Positions 17,172 through 25,669 of a stretch of 64,000 bases of DNA are shown here, piece after piece. How positions within the stretch are numbered: the first letter of the stretch is position 1; each line of letters opens with the position of its first letter. Source of the stretch: HGM12587 sp045128635 (lineage in GTDB: Bacteria > Bacillota > Clostridia > Lachnospirales > Lachnospiraceae); assembly GCA_045128635.1 (NCBI GenBank), contig JBGVRS010000102.1, positions 1 to 64,000 of the forward strand, in the 5' to 3' direction. A program made the position numbers and the translations under genes. The notes below the pieces were generated by a model. That model made no database searches, was not told the origin of the DNA, and worked only from the letters and a program-made list of their open reading frames with translations.

Positions 17172-18836
17172 TTATTTTGGTAATTTAAAAGAACTCTTTA
17201 ATGAAACAATTCTGTTAAATACTAATTTTTCATCTGTAGAATCTTTTGCATCTACGCAGTAGAATCCGTTTCTTACAAACTGGAAGCTATCATAAGGTTT
17301 TGCACCTGCAAATCCTGGTTCAAGATATGCTTTTTCTACTACCTGTAAAGAGTTTGGATTTAAGTTTAAGCTGCCGTCTTCGTTATAAACACCTTTTTCT
17401 TCATCAATAATGTTTTCGTAGAGACGTACTTCTGCTTCAATGGCATATGGAGCTGGTACCCAGTGAATGGTGCCTTTTACTTTTCTTCCAGTAAATCCAC
17501 TGCCGGCTTTTGTTTCAGGGTCATAAGTACAATGTACTTCTACAACCTTGCCTGTTTCATCTTTTACGAAGCTTTCACATTTTACAAAGTATGCATGCAT
17601 CAAACGTACTTCATTGCCTGGGAACAGACGGAAATATTTCTTAGGTGGTTCTTCCATGAAGTCTTCTCTTTCGATATAAAGTTCACGGCAGAATGGTAAT
17701 TTTCTTGTTCCTAATTCTTCGTTTTCAAGATTGTTTGCGGCATCTAAATATTCAACCTGTCCTTCCGGATAGTTGTCGATAACAAGCTTGATAGGGTCTA
17801 AAACTGCTGCAAAACGTGGTTTTTTCAGTTTAAGATCTTCACGGATGCAGTATTCAAGCATTGGGTATTCTACAGAGCTGTTGCTCTTTGCAACACCGCA
17901 AAGTTCTACAAACATTTTGATAGATTCCGGTGTAAATCCTCGACGGCGAAGAGCCGCAATGGATACGAGACGTGGATCATCCCAACCATCTACGATACCT
18001 TCTTCTACAAGACGTTTGATATATCTCTTACCTGTTACCACGTTTGTCAGGTATAATTTTGCAAATTCAATCTGACGAGGTGGTTTTTCGTATTCAAGTT
18101 CCCTAACAACCCAGTCATACAATGGTCTGTGATCTTCAAATTCCAATGTACAAATAGAATGTGTAATGCCTTCAATGGCGTCTTCTACCGGATGTGCATA
18201 ATCATACATTGGATAAATGCACCATGCATCTCCTGTGTTGTGATGTGACATATGAGCAACACGGTAAATTACAGGGTCACGCATGTTCATGTTTGGTGAA
18301 GCCATATCAATTTTGGCACGAAGAACTTTTTCACCATCTTTGTAAACACCATTTTTCATGTTTTCGAAAAGTTCTAAGTTTTCTTCAACGCTTCTATCAC
18401 GATATGGGCTGTTTTTACCCGGAGTATTGAAATCTCCTCTGTAAGCAGCAATTTCTTCTGCTGTCAAGTCGCAAACAAATGCTTTGCCTTTTTTAATTAA
18501 TTTTACCGCACCTTCATACATTTCCTGGAAATAGTTAGATGCATAGAAAAGACGATCTTCAAAATCTGCACCAAGCCATTCAACGTCAGCTTTGATAGAT
18601 TCAACGAATTCGATTTTTTCCTTTGTAGGGTTTGTATCATCAAAACGTAAGTTGAATTTACCATTGTATTTCTGTGCTAATCCGTAGTTTAAAAGAATGG
18701 ATTTTGCATGTCCAATGTGCAGGTAACCGTTTGGTTCCGGAGGGAAACGTGTATGGACAGTGTCATAAACGCCTTCTGCCAGATCCTTATCTATAAACTG
18801 TTCAATAAAATTTTTGGATACTACTTCGTTTTCCAT
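17172..18836 (-). CDS. glnS: glutaminyl-tRNA synthetase
   Basis: GlnRS charges tRNA-Gln directly. The 554-residue class I enzyme shows FPPEPNGYLHIGHAKS with HIGH at 40-43, LRFDDTNP, and ITHSICTLEFEDHRPLYDW, which are GlnRS-specific blocks. The KMSKS position reads TGKRYIKRLV, a variant that I believe occurs in Clostridia. The two beta-barrel anticodon-binding domains follow (about 335-554) and the length equals E. coli GlnRS. It could in principle be a glutamyl enzyme of the same subgroup, but the blocks favour GlnS. It has its own promoter and terminator and is monocistronic. Confidence 0.93.
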   Translation of the reverse strand: MENEVVSKNFIEQFIDKDLAEGVYDTVHTRFPPEPNGYLHIGHAKSILLNYGLAQKYNGKFNLRFDDTNPTKEKIEFVESIKADVEWLGADFEDRLFYASNYFQEMYEGAVKLIKKGKAFVCDLTAEEIAAYRGDFNTPGKNSPYRDRSVEENLELFENMKNGVYKDGEKVLRAKIDMASPNMNMRDPVIYRVAHMSHHNTGDAWCIYPMYDYAHPVEDAIEGITHSICTLEFEDHRPLYDWVVRELEYEKPPRQIEFAKLYLTNVVTGKRYIKRLVEEGIVDGWDDPRLVSIAALRRRGFTPESIKMFVELCGVAKSNSSVEYPMLEYCIREDLKLKKPRFAAVLDPIKLVIDNYPEGQVEYLDAANNLENEELGTRKLPFCRELYIEREDFMEEPPKKYFRLFPGNEVRLMHAYFVKCESFVKDETGKVVEVHCTYDPETKAGSGFTGRKVKGTIHWVPAPYAIEAEVRLYENIIDEEKGVYNEDGSLNLNPNSLQVVEKAYLEPGFAGAKPYDSFQFVRNGFYCVDAKDSTDEKLVFNRIVSLKSSFKLPK

Positions 18837-18873
18837 AATGGATTCCTCCCAAGTATTTCAATATCAATAATTT

Positions 18874-18902
18874 ATGATACCAAAAATTGTTTTTGTTTAC
18901 AA
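18874..18902 (-). promoter_or_regulatory. promoter of glnS
   Basis: TTGTAA (18902-18897) and TATCAT (18879-18874) are separated by 17 bases on the minus strand, with a leader of about 30 bases containing GGGAGG before the ATG. Confidence 0.7.
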
Positions 18903-18905
18903 GCA

Positions 18906-20351
18906 TTACTTTTCTGCGATAACACGACAAAGGAATTCCCATGTGCGCTGTACGGAGGCTACTTCCAATGTTTCTTCCGAAGTATGTACATTGTGCATGT
19001 TCGGCCCTACAGAAATACTATCTAATCCATCAATTTTCTTGGTAAACAGACCACATTCCAGTCCTGCATGAATGGCTTCCACCACTGGTTCTTTTTCATA
19101 CATTTCACGGTATACTCTGATAAATGTTTCTCTAAGTTCAGACTTTGGATTATATGCCCAGCCCGGGTAATCTCCTTTGATCTCACAGTTTCCGCCAAGC
19201 ATCTCAACGAAAAGCAGCACTCTGTCTGTCAGATAATGCTTTGCAGATTCAATAGAACTTCTGATTGCAAAGGACATTTTCAGACTTTCGCCGTCCATAG
19301 TCATAATCCCCATATTTAAGGAGGTTTCTACCAAGCCTTCGATATCCTTACTGTAAGCCTGAATGCCGTTTGGAATATTATTCAGTGCATGAAGAGCTGT
19401 TACTTTTGATGTAGCATCTAAAACTTCCGCAGTTCCTGAACCTTTACATGTCAGTTCTAAGGTAACACCTGCATCGCTTGCATGGAGCTCATTTTTTAAA
19501 ATTGCTTCCTGTTCTTTTACAAGCTCTGCAAATTTTTCTGCATCTTCTTCAAAAATCATAACTTCTGCAACAGAAAGTCTTGGAATGGCATTGTCTTTGG
19601 AACCGCCTTCCATTTTTACAATATCAAGTCCGATTTTCTGTCCGATGTTCAAAAGCACGCGACCAAGAATCACATTGGAATTTCCACGGCCCTTGTGGAT
19701 TTCCGCACCGGAATGGCCGCCAAGTAAACCGGTTACTTTTAATTCGTAAATTTCCCCTTCTACTTCTTCTGTAAACATTGGAATGTCACAGGCAAGGGTC
19801 AGACCACCTGCACAGCCAACTGTAAAAATGCCTTCTTCTTCTGAGTCCAGATTGATTAATTTTTTGCCCTTTAACATAGACATATCAATGGCTTCTGCAC
19901 CATAAAGTCCTGTTTCTTCGTCAACGGTCAACACAACTTCCAATCGTGGATGCTGCAGTTCTTTGTCAGCTAAAAGCGCAAGACCATAAGCCACTGCAAT
20001 TCCGTTATCACCGCCAAGAGTCGTCCCATCTGCCCAAATGTTTTCTCCATCTGTACAGACATCAATCCCTTCTGTCAAAAAATCTTTCACCTTATCCGGA
20101 CGTTTTTCACAAACCATATCCAGATGTCCCTGAAGAATGAGTGGTTCAACCTCTTCATAACCAGGCGTTGCTTCTTTGATAATGATGACGTTTTTCATGT
20201 CATCCTGAATATATTCCAACCCATGTTCCTTGGCAAAATCCACACAGAACTGGCTAATTTTATCCATATTTCCTGAACCATGAGGAATTTTACAGATATC
20301 TTCAAAATATCCAAATACACTCTTTGGTTCTAAGTTTCCTAATACGCTCAT
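18906..20351 (-). CDS. pepD: aminoacyl-histidine dipeptidase (M20 family)
   Basis: PepD hydrolyses Xaa-His and other dipeptides in the cytoplasm. The 481-residue protein shows the M20 metal site: GHLDMVCEK with His76 and Asp78, the bridging Asp in TTLGGDNGIAVAYGLALL, the catalytic Glu pair in VDEETGLYGAE, and NLDSEEEGIFTVGCAGG. IHAGLECGLF and SVGPNMHNVHTSEE near the end carry the last His ligand. The lid domain interrupts the fold in the middle. Length is typical. It lies alone between the glnS promoter and the 20.4-20.7 kb noncoding stretch and fits the peptide-use theme with the Opp system and the M3 and M18 peptidases. Confidence 0.93.
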   Translation of the reverse strand: MSVLGNLEPKSVFGYFEDICKIPHGSGNMDKISQFCVDFAKEHGLEYIQDDMKNVIIIKEATPGYEEVEPLILQGHLDMVCEKRPDKVKDFLTEGIDVCTDGENIWADGTTLGGDNGIAVAYGLALLADKELQHPRLEVVLTVDEETGLYGAEAIDMSMLKGKKLINLDSEEEGIFTVGCAGGLTLACDIPMFTEEVEGEIYELKVTGLLGGHSGAEIHKGRGNSNVILGRVLLNIGQKIGLDIVKMEGGSKDNAIPRLSVAEVMIFEEDAEKFAELVKEQEAILKNELHASDAGVTLELTCKGSGTAEVLDATSKVTALHALNNIPNGIQAYSKDIEGLVETSLNMGIMTMDGESLKMSFAIRSSIESAKHYLTDRVLLFVEMLGGNCEIKGDYPGWAYNPKSELRETFIRVYREMYEKEPVVEAIHAGLECGLFTKKIDGLDSISVGPNMHNVHTSEETLEVASVQRTWEFLCRVIAEK

Positions 20352-20447
20352 GTATTCTCTCCTCTTTTCCTTTAATTTTCATATCTTGCACAATAATTTT
20401 TCAAATATCACGCTGCGCGAGTCAACATCTGCTGTTACACTTGTTGG

Positions 20448-20474
20448 TTGACAATATTTTGCATAACGTATAAC
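20448..20474 (+). promoter_or_regulatory. possible promoter reading into the long palindrome
   Basis: A perfect TTGACA (20448-20453) is followed after 15 bases by TATAAC (20469-20474), or after 17 bases by TAACTT. The spacing is short for the better -10. The predicted start near 20480 coincides with the left edge of the palindrome, which is the reason for reporting it. Confidence 0.4.
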
Positions 20475-20482
20475 TTTCAATG

Positions 20483-20656
20483 AACAGCGGACAAAATACT
20501 CTGTCATTGTAGCGAATCGGCCAAAGTCACTCGTAAAATCCGTCTTAGTACTTCTCCGCGAAGCACCCATTGGTGCAAGTGGTTAGAAGTACTTAGACTA
20601 GTTGGAGAGTGACGACGCCTGAGCAACAAGGATAGAGTGTTTTGACAGCGTCCGTT
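20483..20656. repeat. 174-base imperfect inverted repeat, possible structured RNA or MITE
   Basis: The left arm (20483-20555) and right arm (20585-20656) are inverted copies with mismatches and small gaps. The best paired blocks are AGTACTTCT/AGAAGTACT next to the loop, GTCACTC/GAGTGAC in the middle, and AAAATACTCTGTC/GATAGAGTGTTTT towards the ends. The 29-base loop contains CACCCATTGGTG, which can pair with itself. It has no coding frame. It could be a miniature transposable element, a structured RNA, or a very long terminator for dus; nothing in the sequence decides between these. Confidence 0.65.
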
Positions 20657-20678
20657 AAAAGAAATATGTTTCAATAAT

Positions 20679-21602
20679 TTATTGGCAAAGAATAGATTTG
20701 ACAAGCAAACGGTACTCATCCAGATGTTTGACCTTGCGCATTGCCTTGACTGCCTTTTCATCTTTTGGCAGACTCTGGAATAAATAATACCAATGTTCTT
20801 TCATCTTGTATAGTACATTCATCTGTCCCGATAAATATTTATCATATTCATCAAGCAATTCCATATGGAAGTCATACCAGAGAGTCAGATCACGTTCTTC
20901 TCCTGCCAGTTCCCTCATCAATGTTGGAGCCTTCAGCGGTCCTCTGCCAAGCATGATGTTTTCCACCGTTGGATATTTTTCTTGAAAGTTTCGAATATCT
21001 TCTACACTAAAAAGATCTCCATTATAGCAAAGAGGTGCTTTTGCCTTTTCTACTGCATAGGTAAACACATCCATATTTGGATGATTTTTATAATAATCGA
21101 TTTGAAGTCTTGGATGAATAATTAACTCCTTTAACGGATATTTATTATAGATTTCCAATAAACGTTCAAATTCTTCGGGGTTTTCCATACCAATTCTGGT
21201 TTTCACAGAAATTTCCATATCTTTACAATACCAAAAAATTTCGTCTAAAAAACCATTTAATTCTTCCGGATATGCCAAAAAGCCGGAACCTTTTTTCTTG
21301 GTTACCACAGTTCGTGACGGGCATCCAATATTGATATTTACTTCTTTGTATCCCAAATTTGACATTTTCTCAGCCATATCGCGAAACTGTTCTGCATTGT
21401 TAGTCATAATCTGCGGAACAAGATAAATTCCTTGATTGTTTTCAGGGGCAACATCCTTTTTTTCTTTATTCTGCATTCCAAAATGCTGGTTTGTTGTAAT
21501 AAAAGGTGAAAAATACTTCACAAAGCCGCCAAAATGCTTTTCATAAGTATTTCTGTAGATGTAGCCTGTAATTCCCTCCAGGGGCGCAAAATAGTAATTC
21601 AT
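20679..21602 (-). CDS. tRNA-dihydrouridine synthase family protein
   Basis: Dus enzymes reduce uridines of the tRNA D-loop and elsewhere using FMN and NADPH. The 307-residue TIM-barrel protein starts MNYYFAPLEGITGYIYRN, the FMN-binding strand, and has NINIGCPSRTVVTKKKGSG with catalytic Cys94, SVKTRIGMENPEE, IIHPRLQIDYYKN and the phosphate-binding NIMLGRGPLKAP. The C-terminal helical domain is short. The histidine in HPR at the tRNA-contact site is present. AGAGG lies ahead of the ATG. The subgroup (DusB-, DusC- or DusA-like) cannot be fixed by eye. The long palindrome lies 22 bases after its stop. Confidence 0.88.
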   Translation of the reverse strand: MNYYFAPLEGITGYIYRNTYEKHFGGFVKYFSPFITTNQHFGMQNKEKKDVAPENNQGIYLVPQIMTNNAEQFRDMAEKMSNLGYKEVNINIGCPSRTVVTKKKGSGFLAYPEELNGFLDEIFWYCKDMEISVKTRIGMENPEEFERLLEIYNKYPLKELIIHPRLQIDYYKNHPNMDVFTYAVEKAKAPLCYNGDLFSVEDIRNFQEKYPTVENIMLGRGPLKAPTLMRELAGEERDLTLWYDFHMELLDEYDKYLSGQMNVLYKMKEHWYYLFQSLPKDEKAVKAMRKVKHLDEYRLLVKSILCQ

Positions 21603-21641
21603 AACATTCCTCTGTCAGTGTGTTTCCACAAAATCTTTTTC

Positions 21642-21687
21642 AAAAAAAGCCGTCGCACCATGATGTAACATCATTTTGCGACGGCTT
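21642..21687 (-). terminator. terminator of the opp operon
   Basis: An 11-bp stem, AAGCCGTCGCA with TGCGACGGCTT (21647-21657 with 21677-21687), encloses a smaller TGATG/CATCA hairpin and is followed by T-rich sequence on the minus strand. It lies after the small membrane protein gene that ends the opp operon. Confidence 0.9.
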
Positions 21688-21694
21688 CTTTATT

Positions 21695-21895
21695 TTAAGT
21701 CCAAATTGCCAATAAAAACCAGATCAGCAGTCCGGCACCTACAATATAAATGCCGCCAATGAGCAATGCACTTTTCAATGCACCAAAAATAATCCAGCGT
21801 TGTTCCTGTCTTGATAACTTCAGTTCCGGTTCCAACGGTTCTTCGTCCATTTCGTCCGGTTCCCTGTAAAGATCATTCTTCTCTGAATATCTCAT
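21695..21895 (-). CDS. small membrane protein at the end of the opp operon
   Basis: The 66-residue protein has an acidic N-terminal half (DEMDEEPLEPELKLS) and a hydrophobic C-terminal half from about residue 41 to 65 (LLIGGIYIVGAGLLIWFLLA) that forms one membrane helix. No family is recognised. AAGGAAAGG precedes its ATG with good spacing, and it lies 24 bases after oppF and just before the operon terminator, so it is probably real and co-transcribed with the peptide transporter. A role as a transporter accessory peptide is possible but only inferred from position. Confidence 0.65.
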   Translation of the reverse strand: MRYSEKNDLYREPDEMDEEPLEPELKLSRQEQRWIIFGALKSALLIGGIYIVGAGLLIWFLLAIWT

Positions 21896-21919
21896 ACTGC
21901 CTTTCCTTCCTTTTTGGTC

Positions 21920-22945
21920 TTATTTGTCATAAAGATGACATACTACATAGTGTCCCGGTTCGATTTCTCTCTGTACCGGAACCTCGTGTTTACATCTTTC
22001 CATGCAGTGAGCACAACGTGTATGGAATTTACATCCCTGCGGCGGATTTGCCGGTGAAGGAATGGATCCTTCCAGTACGATACGTTCTTTTTTCACCTTT
22101 GGATCCGGGACCGGAATCGCTGAAAACAGCGCTTTGGTATATGGATGCAGCGGATTCTTAAAGATATCCTCTGTTTCACCATATTCCAACAGATTACCGA
22201 GATACATAACACCCACAGTATCAGAAATATGTTCTACTACTGATAAGTCGTGAGAAATGAACAGGTATGTTAAGTTATGCTTTGCCTGTAAATCTTTTAA
22301 CAGGTTAATGATCTGCGCCTGAATGGAAACATCAAGAGCAGATACCGGTTCGTCACAGACAACAAATTCCGGATTCAAAGCCAGTGCACGTGCGATACAG
22401 ATACGCTGACGCTGTCCGCCGGAGAATTCATGAGGATAACGAACTTTGTGGAATGGCTGTAATCCACAGTCATCCATAACTTTATCGATATAATCATCAA
22501 ATTCTGCCTTTGGTACCAGGTTATGTTCACGAACCGCTTCTCCGATAATTTCACCTACCGGTAAACGTGGAGAAAGGCTGGAGAATGGATCCTGGAAAAT
22601 GATCTGCATCTTTGTTCGAAGTGCACGCATTTCTTTGCTGCTAAGATCATAGACTTCCTGTCCGTTAAATAAAACCTGTCCGCTTGTTTTTTCACCTGCA
22701 AGACGTAAAATGGTACGTCCGGTTGTTGTTTTACCGCATCCGGATTCACCTACAAGACCCATGGTTGTACCACGTTTTAAGTTAAATGTTACACCATCTA
22801 CCGCTTTTACATGTCCAACAGTTTTGGCAAGCATACCATCTTTGATTGGGAAATATTTTTTCAGCTGGTTTACCATCAGGATGTACTGCGGGTCATAAGT
22901 TACCGGATCAAATTCAGGTACAACAATTTTCTTATCTGCTGCCAT
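21920..22945 (-). CDS. oppF: oligopeptide ABC transporter, ATP-binding protein (OppF/DppF type)
   Basis: One of the two ATPases of the peptide importer. The 341-residue protein shows Walker A GESGCGKTT (about 64-72), the Q-loop IFQDPFSSLSPRLPVGEII, signature FSGGQRQRICIARAL, Walker B EFVVCDEPVSALDVS and H-loop FISHDLSVVEHI. The C-terminal oligo_HPY segment PNPVxPPxGCxFHTRC-like is present as SPANPPQGCKFHTRCAHCM with cysteines that ligate an iron-sulfur cluster in relatives. Its ATG overlaps the oppD stop in the string TAATG, so translation is coupled. Confidence 0.93.
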   Translation of the reverse strand: MAADKKIVVPEFDPVTYDPQYILMVNQLKKYFPIKDGMLAKTVGHVKAVDGVTFNLKRGTTMGLVGESGCGKTTTGRTILRLAGEKTSGQVLFNGQEVYDLSSKEMRALRTKMQIIFQDPFSSLSPRLPVGEIIGEAVREHNLVPKAEFDDYIDKVMDDCGLQPFHKVRYPHEFSGGQRQRICIARALALNPEFVVCDEPVSALDVSIQAQIINLLKDLQAKHNLTYLFISHDLSVVEHISDTVGVMYLGNLLEYGETEDIFKNPLHPYTKALFSAIPVPDPKVKKERIVLEGSIPSPANPPQGCKFHTRCAHCMERCKHEVPVQREIEPGHYVVCHLYDK

Positions 22946-24093
22946 TATTTATCCCCCTTTCCATCAAGATAGCGATAACAGCTTACTTTATGTGTTTCAG
23001 AAAGGCTGATTTCCGGTGGATAATCACCTTTACAGCATTCTACACACATTTCACAGCGGTCTTTAAAATAGCAGTAGTTCGGCATATCTACAGGGTTTGG
23101 TACTTTTCCCGGAATAGAGTAAAGTTTATCCACTTTTTTACCAACTACCGGTTTGGATGCCATCAGACCGATGGTATATGGATGGGAAGGATGTTCAAAA
23201 ATTTCTTCCGCTGTTCCTTTTTCTACCACTCTTCCGGCATACATTACTACAATATAATCTGCCATTTCTGCGATAACACCCAGGTCATGAGTGATCAGCA
23301 TAATGGAAGAATTGATCTTATCTTTTAAGTTGCGGAGCAGATCCAGAATCTGCGCCTGAATAGTTACGTCAAGAGCTGTTGTCGGTTCGTCCGCAATGAT
23401 AACTTTTGGATTACATGCAAGAGCAATGGCAATCATAACACGCTGACGCATACCGCCGGAAAGCTCGTGAGGATACATTTTGTATACACCCTCACTGTTG
23501 GCGATCCCTACCATCTCTAACAATTCGATGGTACGGGCTTTGATATCTTCCTTTGTTTTGCCTTCACTGTCATGAAGCTCGATAACCTCTTCAATCTGTT
23601 TTCCGATACGGAATACCGGATTTAAGCTGGTCATCGGTTCCTGGAAAATCATGGAAACCTTATTTCCGCGAATTTCCTGCATTTTCTGCTGCGGCATCTG
23701 TGTTACGTCATAAGCCTTATCACCAAGATTCAGACGAATGGCACCTTCCACCACCTGACCCTGCGGTCTCTGAAGCAGCTGCATTAAAGAAAGACTGGTT
23801 ACGGACTTGCCGCAGCCGGATTCTCCTACGATACCAACTGTTTTCCCAATTGGAACGTCAAAGCTGACACCATCCACGCTTTTTACAGTTCCCGCATCTG
23901 TGAAGAAGTAAGTATGCAGATTATCAAATTCCACTGCATTCTTAGAGTCCTTCATGGTAGTCAGATATTCAGATTCAGGAACATTTTTTCTTTTACGTTT
24001 CTTTTCAAACTCGTTTGTAATCTGACGGTTTCTTTTGGAAATGAGGCGGGATTCTTTCGCTGAAAGATAGCCTTCTGCTTTTTTCTTAGCCAT
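22945..24093 (-). CDS. oppD: oligopeptide ABC transporter, ATP-binding protein (OppD/DppD type)
   Basis: This 382-residue ATPase pairs with OppF. It has Walker A GESGCGKSV (about 93-101), Q-loop IFQEPMTSLNPVFRIGKQI, signature LSGGMRQRVMIAIAL, Walker B VIIADEPTTALDVT, H-loop LITHDLGVIAEMAD, and the C-terminal GKVPNPVDMPNYCYFKDRC with the conserved cysteines of the oligo_HPY segment. Compared with usual OppD (about 330 residues), it carries an extra N-terminal stretch of about 45 lysine- and arginine-rich residues (KESRLISKRNRQITNEFEKK) of unknown use. AAGGAGGG precedes the ATG. Confidence 0.93.
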   Translation of the reverse strand: MAKKKAEGYLSAKESRLISKRNRQITNEFEKKRKRKNVPESEYLTTMKDSKNAVEFDNLHTYFFTDAGTVKSVDGVSFDVPIGKTVGIVGESGCGKSVTSLSLMQLLQRPQGQVVEGAIRLNLGDKAYDVTQMPQQKMQEIRGNKVSMIFQEPMTSLNPVFRIGKQIEEVIELHDSEGKTKEDIKARTIELLEMVGIANSEGVYKMYPHELSGGMRQRVMIAIALACNPKVIIADEPTTALDVTIQAQILDLLRNLKDKINSSIMLITHDLGVIAEMADYIVVMYAGRVVEKGTAEEIFEHPSHPYTIGLMASKPVVGKKVDKLYSIPGKVPNPVDMPNYCYFKDRCEMCVECCKGDYPPEISLSETHKVSCYRYLDGKGDK

Positions 24094-24104
24094 ATGTTCC
24101 CTCC

Positions 24105-25652
24105 TTATCGTTTCATTTTCGGGTCAAACGCATCACGCAGACCGTCACCTACAAAGTTAAAGCCAAGCACGGCGATCAAAAGACAGATGCCGGCAGGAAT
24201 CCATACGAACCAGTAATGTGTCATAACAAAGGCATCATTAACGTCCGAAATAATATTACCCCATGAAGCAAATGGGAATTTAACACCGATACCAAGGAAG
24301 GATAATGTTGCTTCCATGATAATGGTAGAACCAAGGCTCATGGTACATGTAACAATGAGCTGTGGGATTACATTTGGAATTAAGTGTCTGAAGATTCTTC
24401 TGCTGACACGAACACCACATGCCTCTGCTGCTGTCATAAATTCCTGTTCACGTAAAGACAGAATCTGTCCGCGAACAAGACGTGTAATCGATGGCCAGCC
24501 CAGGAAACCAAGGATTAACATTAAGTAGAACATACGGGTCATTGGTTCTACTTTCATGGCATCCATGGCAGCACCCAGGATAATAATGAGCGGCATAGAT
24601 GGAATACAGTAGAAGACGTCTACAATTCGCATGATCAGCATATCTACCCATTTTCCAAAATATCCTGCAAGACCGCCTAAGGTTACACCGATGACTACTT
24701 CGATAAATACAACGATGAAACCGATCATTAAGGAAACTCGTCCACCATACATGAGACGTGTCAGCATGTCCATACCATTGGCATCTGTACCTAACAGATG
24801 TTCTTTGGAAGGTTTTGCATAGGAATCATATACATAGGTTTCTTTGCCTCTGCGTACGGACCAGTTATCCATCGTTGCATCGTAAGCAATCTTATAGGTG
24901 TCTTCTGTTCCGTTTTCATCTGTAAACTGGAATTCTTCCACCTTATCATTGATGGCAGCTTCCAGTGCTTCTTTAAACTCACGGGTAAATGTGATTCCGT
25001 TTTCTACCGGAGATACCACCAGACGGCTGATATAACCTGCCACCTCACTGCCTAAGATAATGTTGTGGTCTTCATCCAGTGTATATTCTTTTCCATCCGC
25101 AGAAAATGCAGTTTCACCTGCACTGAAAGCTTTCAATGCAGCATATTTTTCATTAAAAGTAAACTCTACAGTTTCGCCGTTTACAATATCCTTAAAAGCA
25201 ATCGCCAGCATGGTGCCATTAGAAGAAATGGAATAAAAATCTGTACCTTCTTCTAAGATATCATAAGTTACATCCTTATATTCAAAGGAAAGCTCTTTTT
25301 TCTGATATGCCAGCTGGAATTTCGCCTGCAGCACGCTGTCAAATTTCTGTCCATCTGCAGACATGTAACGGAATTCTTTGTTTTCTACAGCCCCTGCATA
25401 TTCTTTCATCTGGCTTTCATAGCGATAAAACTGCTCATCCTGTCCATAAGGAATGATCAGACCTCCAATGAAAGAAAACACAAACATAGAAACAAGCATG
25501 ATCAATCCAAGAACTGCCAGACGGTTACGAAAGAATCTCTTTACGACCAAAGCACTTGGTGAAAGAACTTTTACACGTCTGTCGTCATTCAGGGAGTAGA
25601 CTTCTGTTTCACTGTTATTATTAGCTGTTACTTCTAAATTTTTATCACTCAT
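24105..25652 (-). CDS. oppC: oligopeptide ABC transporter permease (OppC/DppC type) with large extracellular insert
   Basis: The 515-residue permease has the OppC_N helix (RNRLAVLGLIMLVSMFVFSF, about 41-60), the HLLGTDANGMDMLTRLMYGG block (about 285-304), five further helices and the EAA loop (EFMTAAEACGVRVSRRIF, about 405-422). The usual distance between the first helix and LGTD is some 25 residues; here about 200 residues (70-280) are inserted. The insert is polar and predicted outside the membrane, with strands such as KEYTLDEDHNIILGSEVAGY. It probably adds a domain near the binding protein. The reading frame is continuous, so this is not an assembly artefact by appearance. AAGGAGGG precedes the ATG. 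Confidence 0.9.
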   Translation of the reverse strand: MSDKNLEVTANNNSETEVYSLNDDRRVKVLSPSALVVKRFFRNRLAVLGLIMLVSMFVFSFIGGLIIPYGQDEQFYRYESQMKEYAGAVENKEFRYMSADGQKFDSVLQAKFQLAYQKKELSFEYKDVTYDILEEGTDFYSISSNGTMLAIAFKDIVNGETVEFTFNEKYAALKAFSAGETAFSADGKEYTLDEDHNIILGSEVAGYISRLVVSPVENGITFTREFKEALEAAINDKVEEFQFTDENGTEDTYKIAYDATMDNWSVRRGKETYVYDSYAKPSKEHLLGTDANGMDMLTRLMYGGRVSLMIGFIVVFIEVVIGVTLGGLAGYFGKWVDMLIMRIVDVFYCIPSMPLIIILGAAMDAMKVEPMTRMFYLMLILGFLGWPSITRLVRGQILSLREQEFMTAAEACGVRVSRRIFRHLIPNVIPQLIVTCTMSLGSTIIMEATLSFLGIGVKFPFASWGNIISDVNDAFVMTHYWFVWIPAGICLLIAVLGFNFVGDGLRDAFDPKMKR

Positions 25653-25669
25653 AACAGGACCCTCCTTTC

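Larger units (their letters stand above)
20352..20678. other. 327-bp intergenic stretch between dus and pepD
   Basis: No convincing gene is seen here; the short open frames are not preceded by ribosome sites. The stretch holds a plus-strand promoter-like sequence (20448-20474) and a 174-base imperfect palindrome (20483-20656), described separately. A minus-strand TTGACT at 20425-20420 could serve pepD, but no good -10 lies 16-18 bases after it. Confidence 0.6.

Noticed and set aside
20483..20656. CRISPR or tRNA-like origin of the palindrome
   Set aside because: There is only one inverted pair without direct repeats, and no cloverleaf or T-loop sequence.
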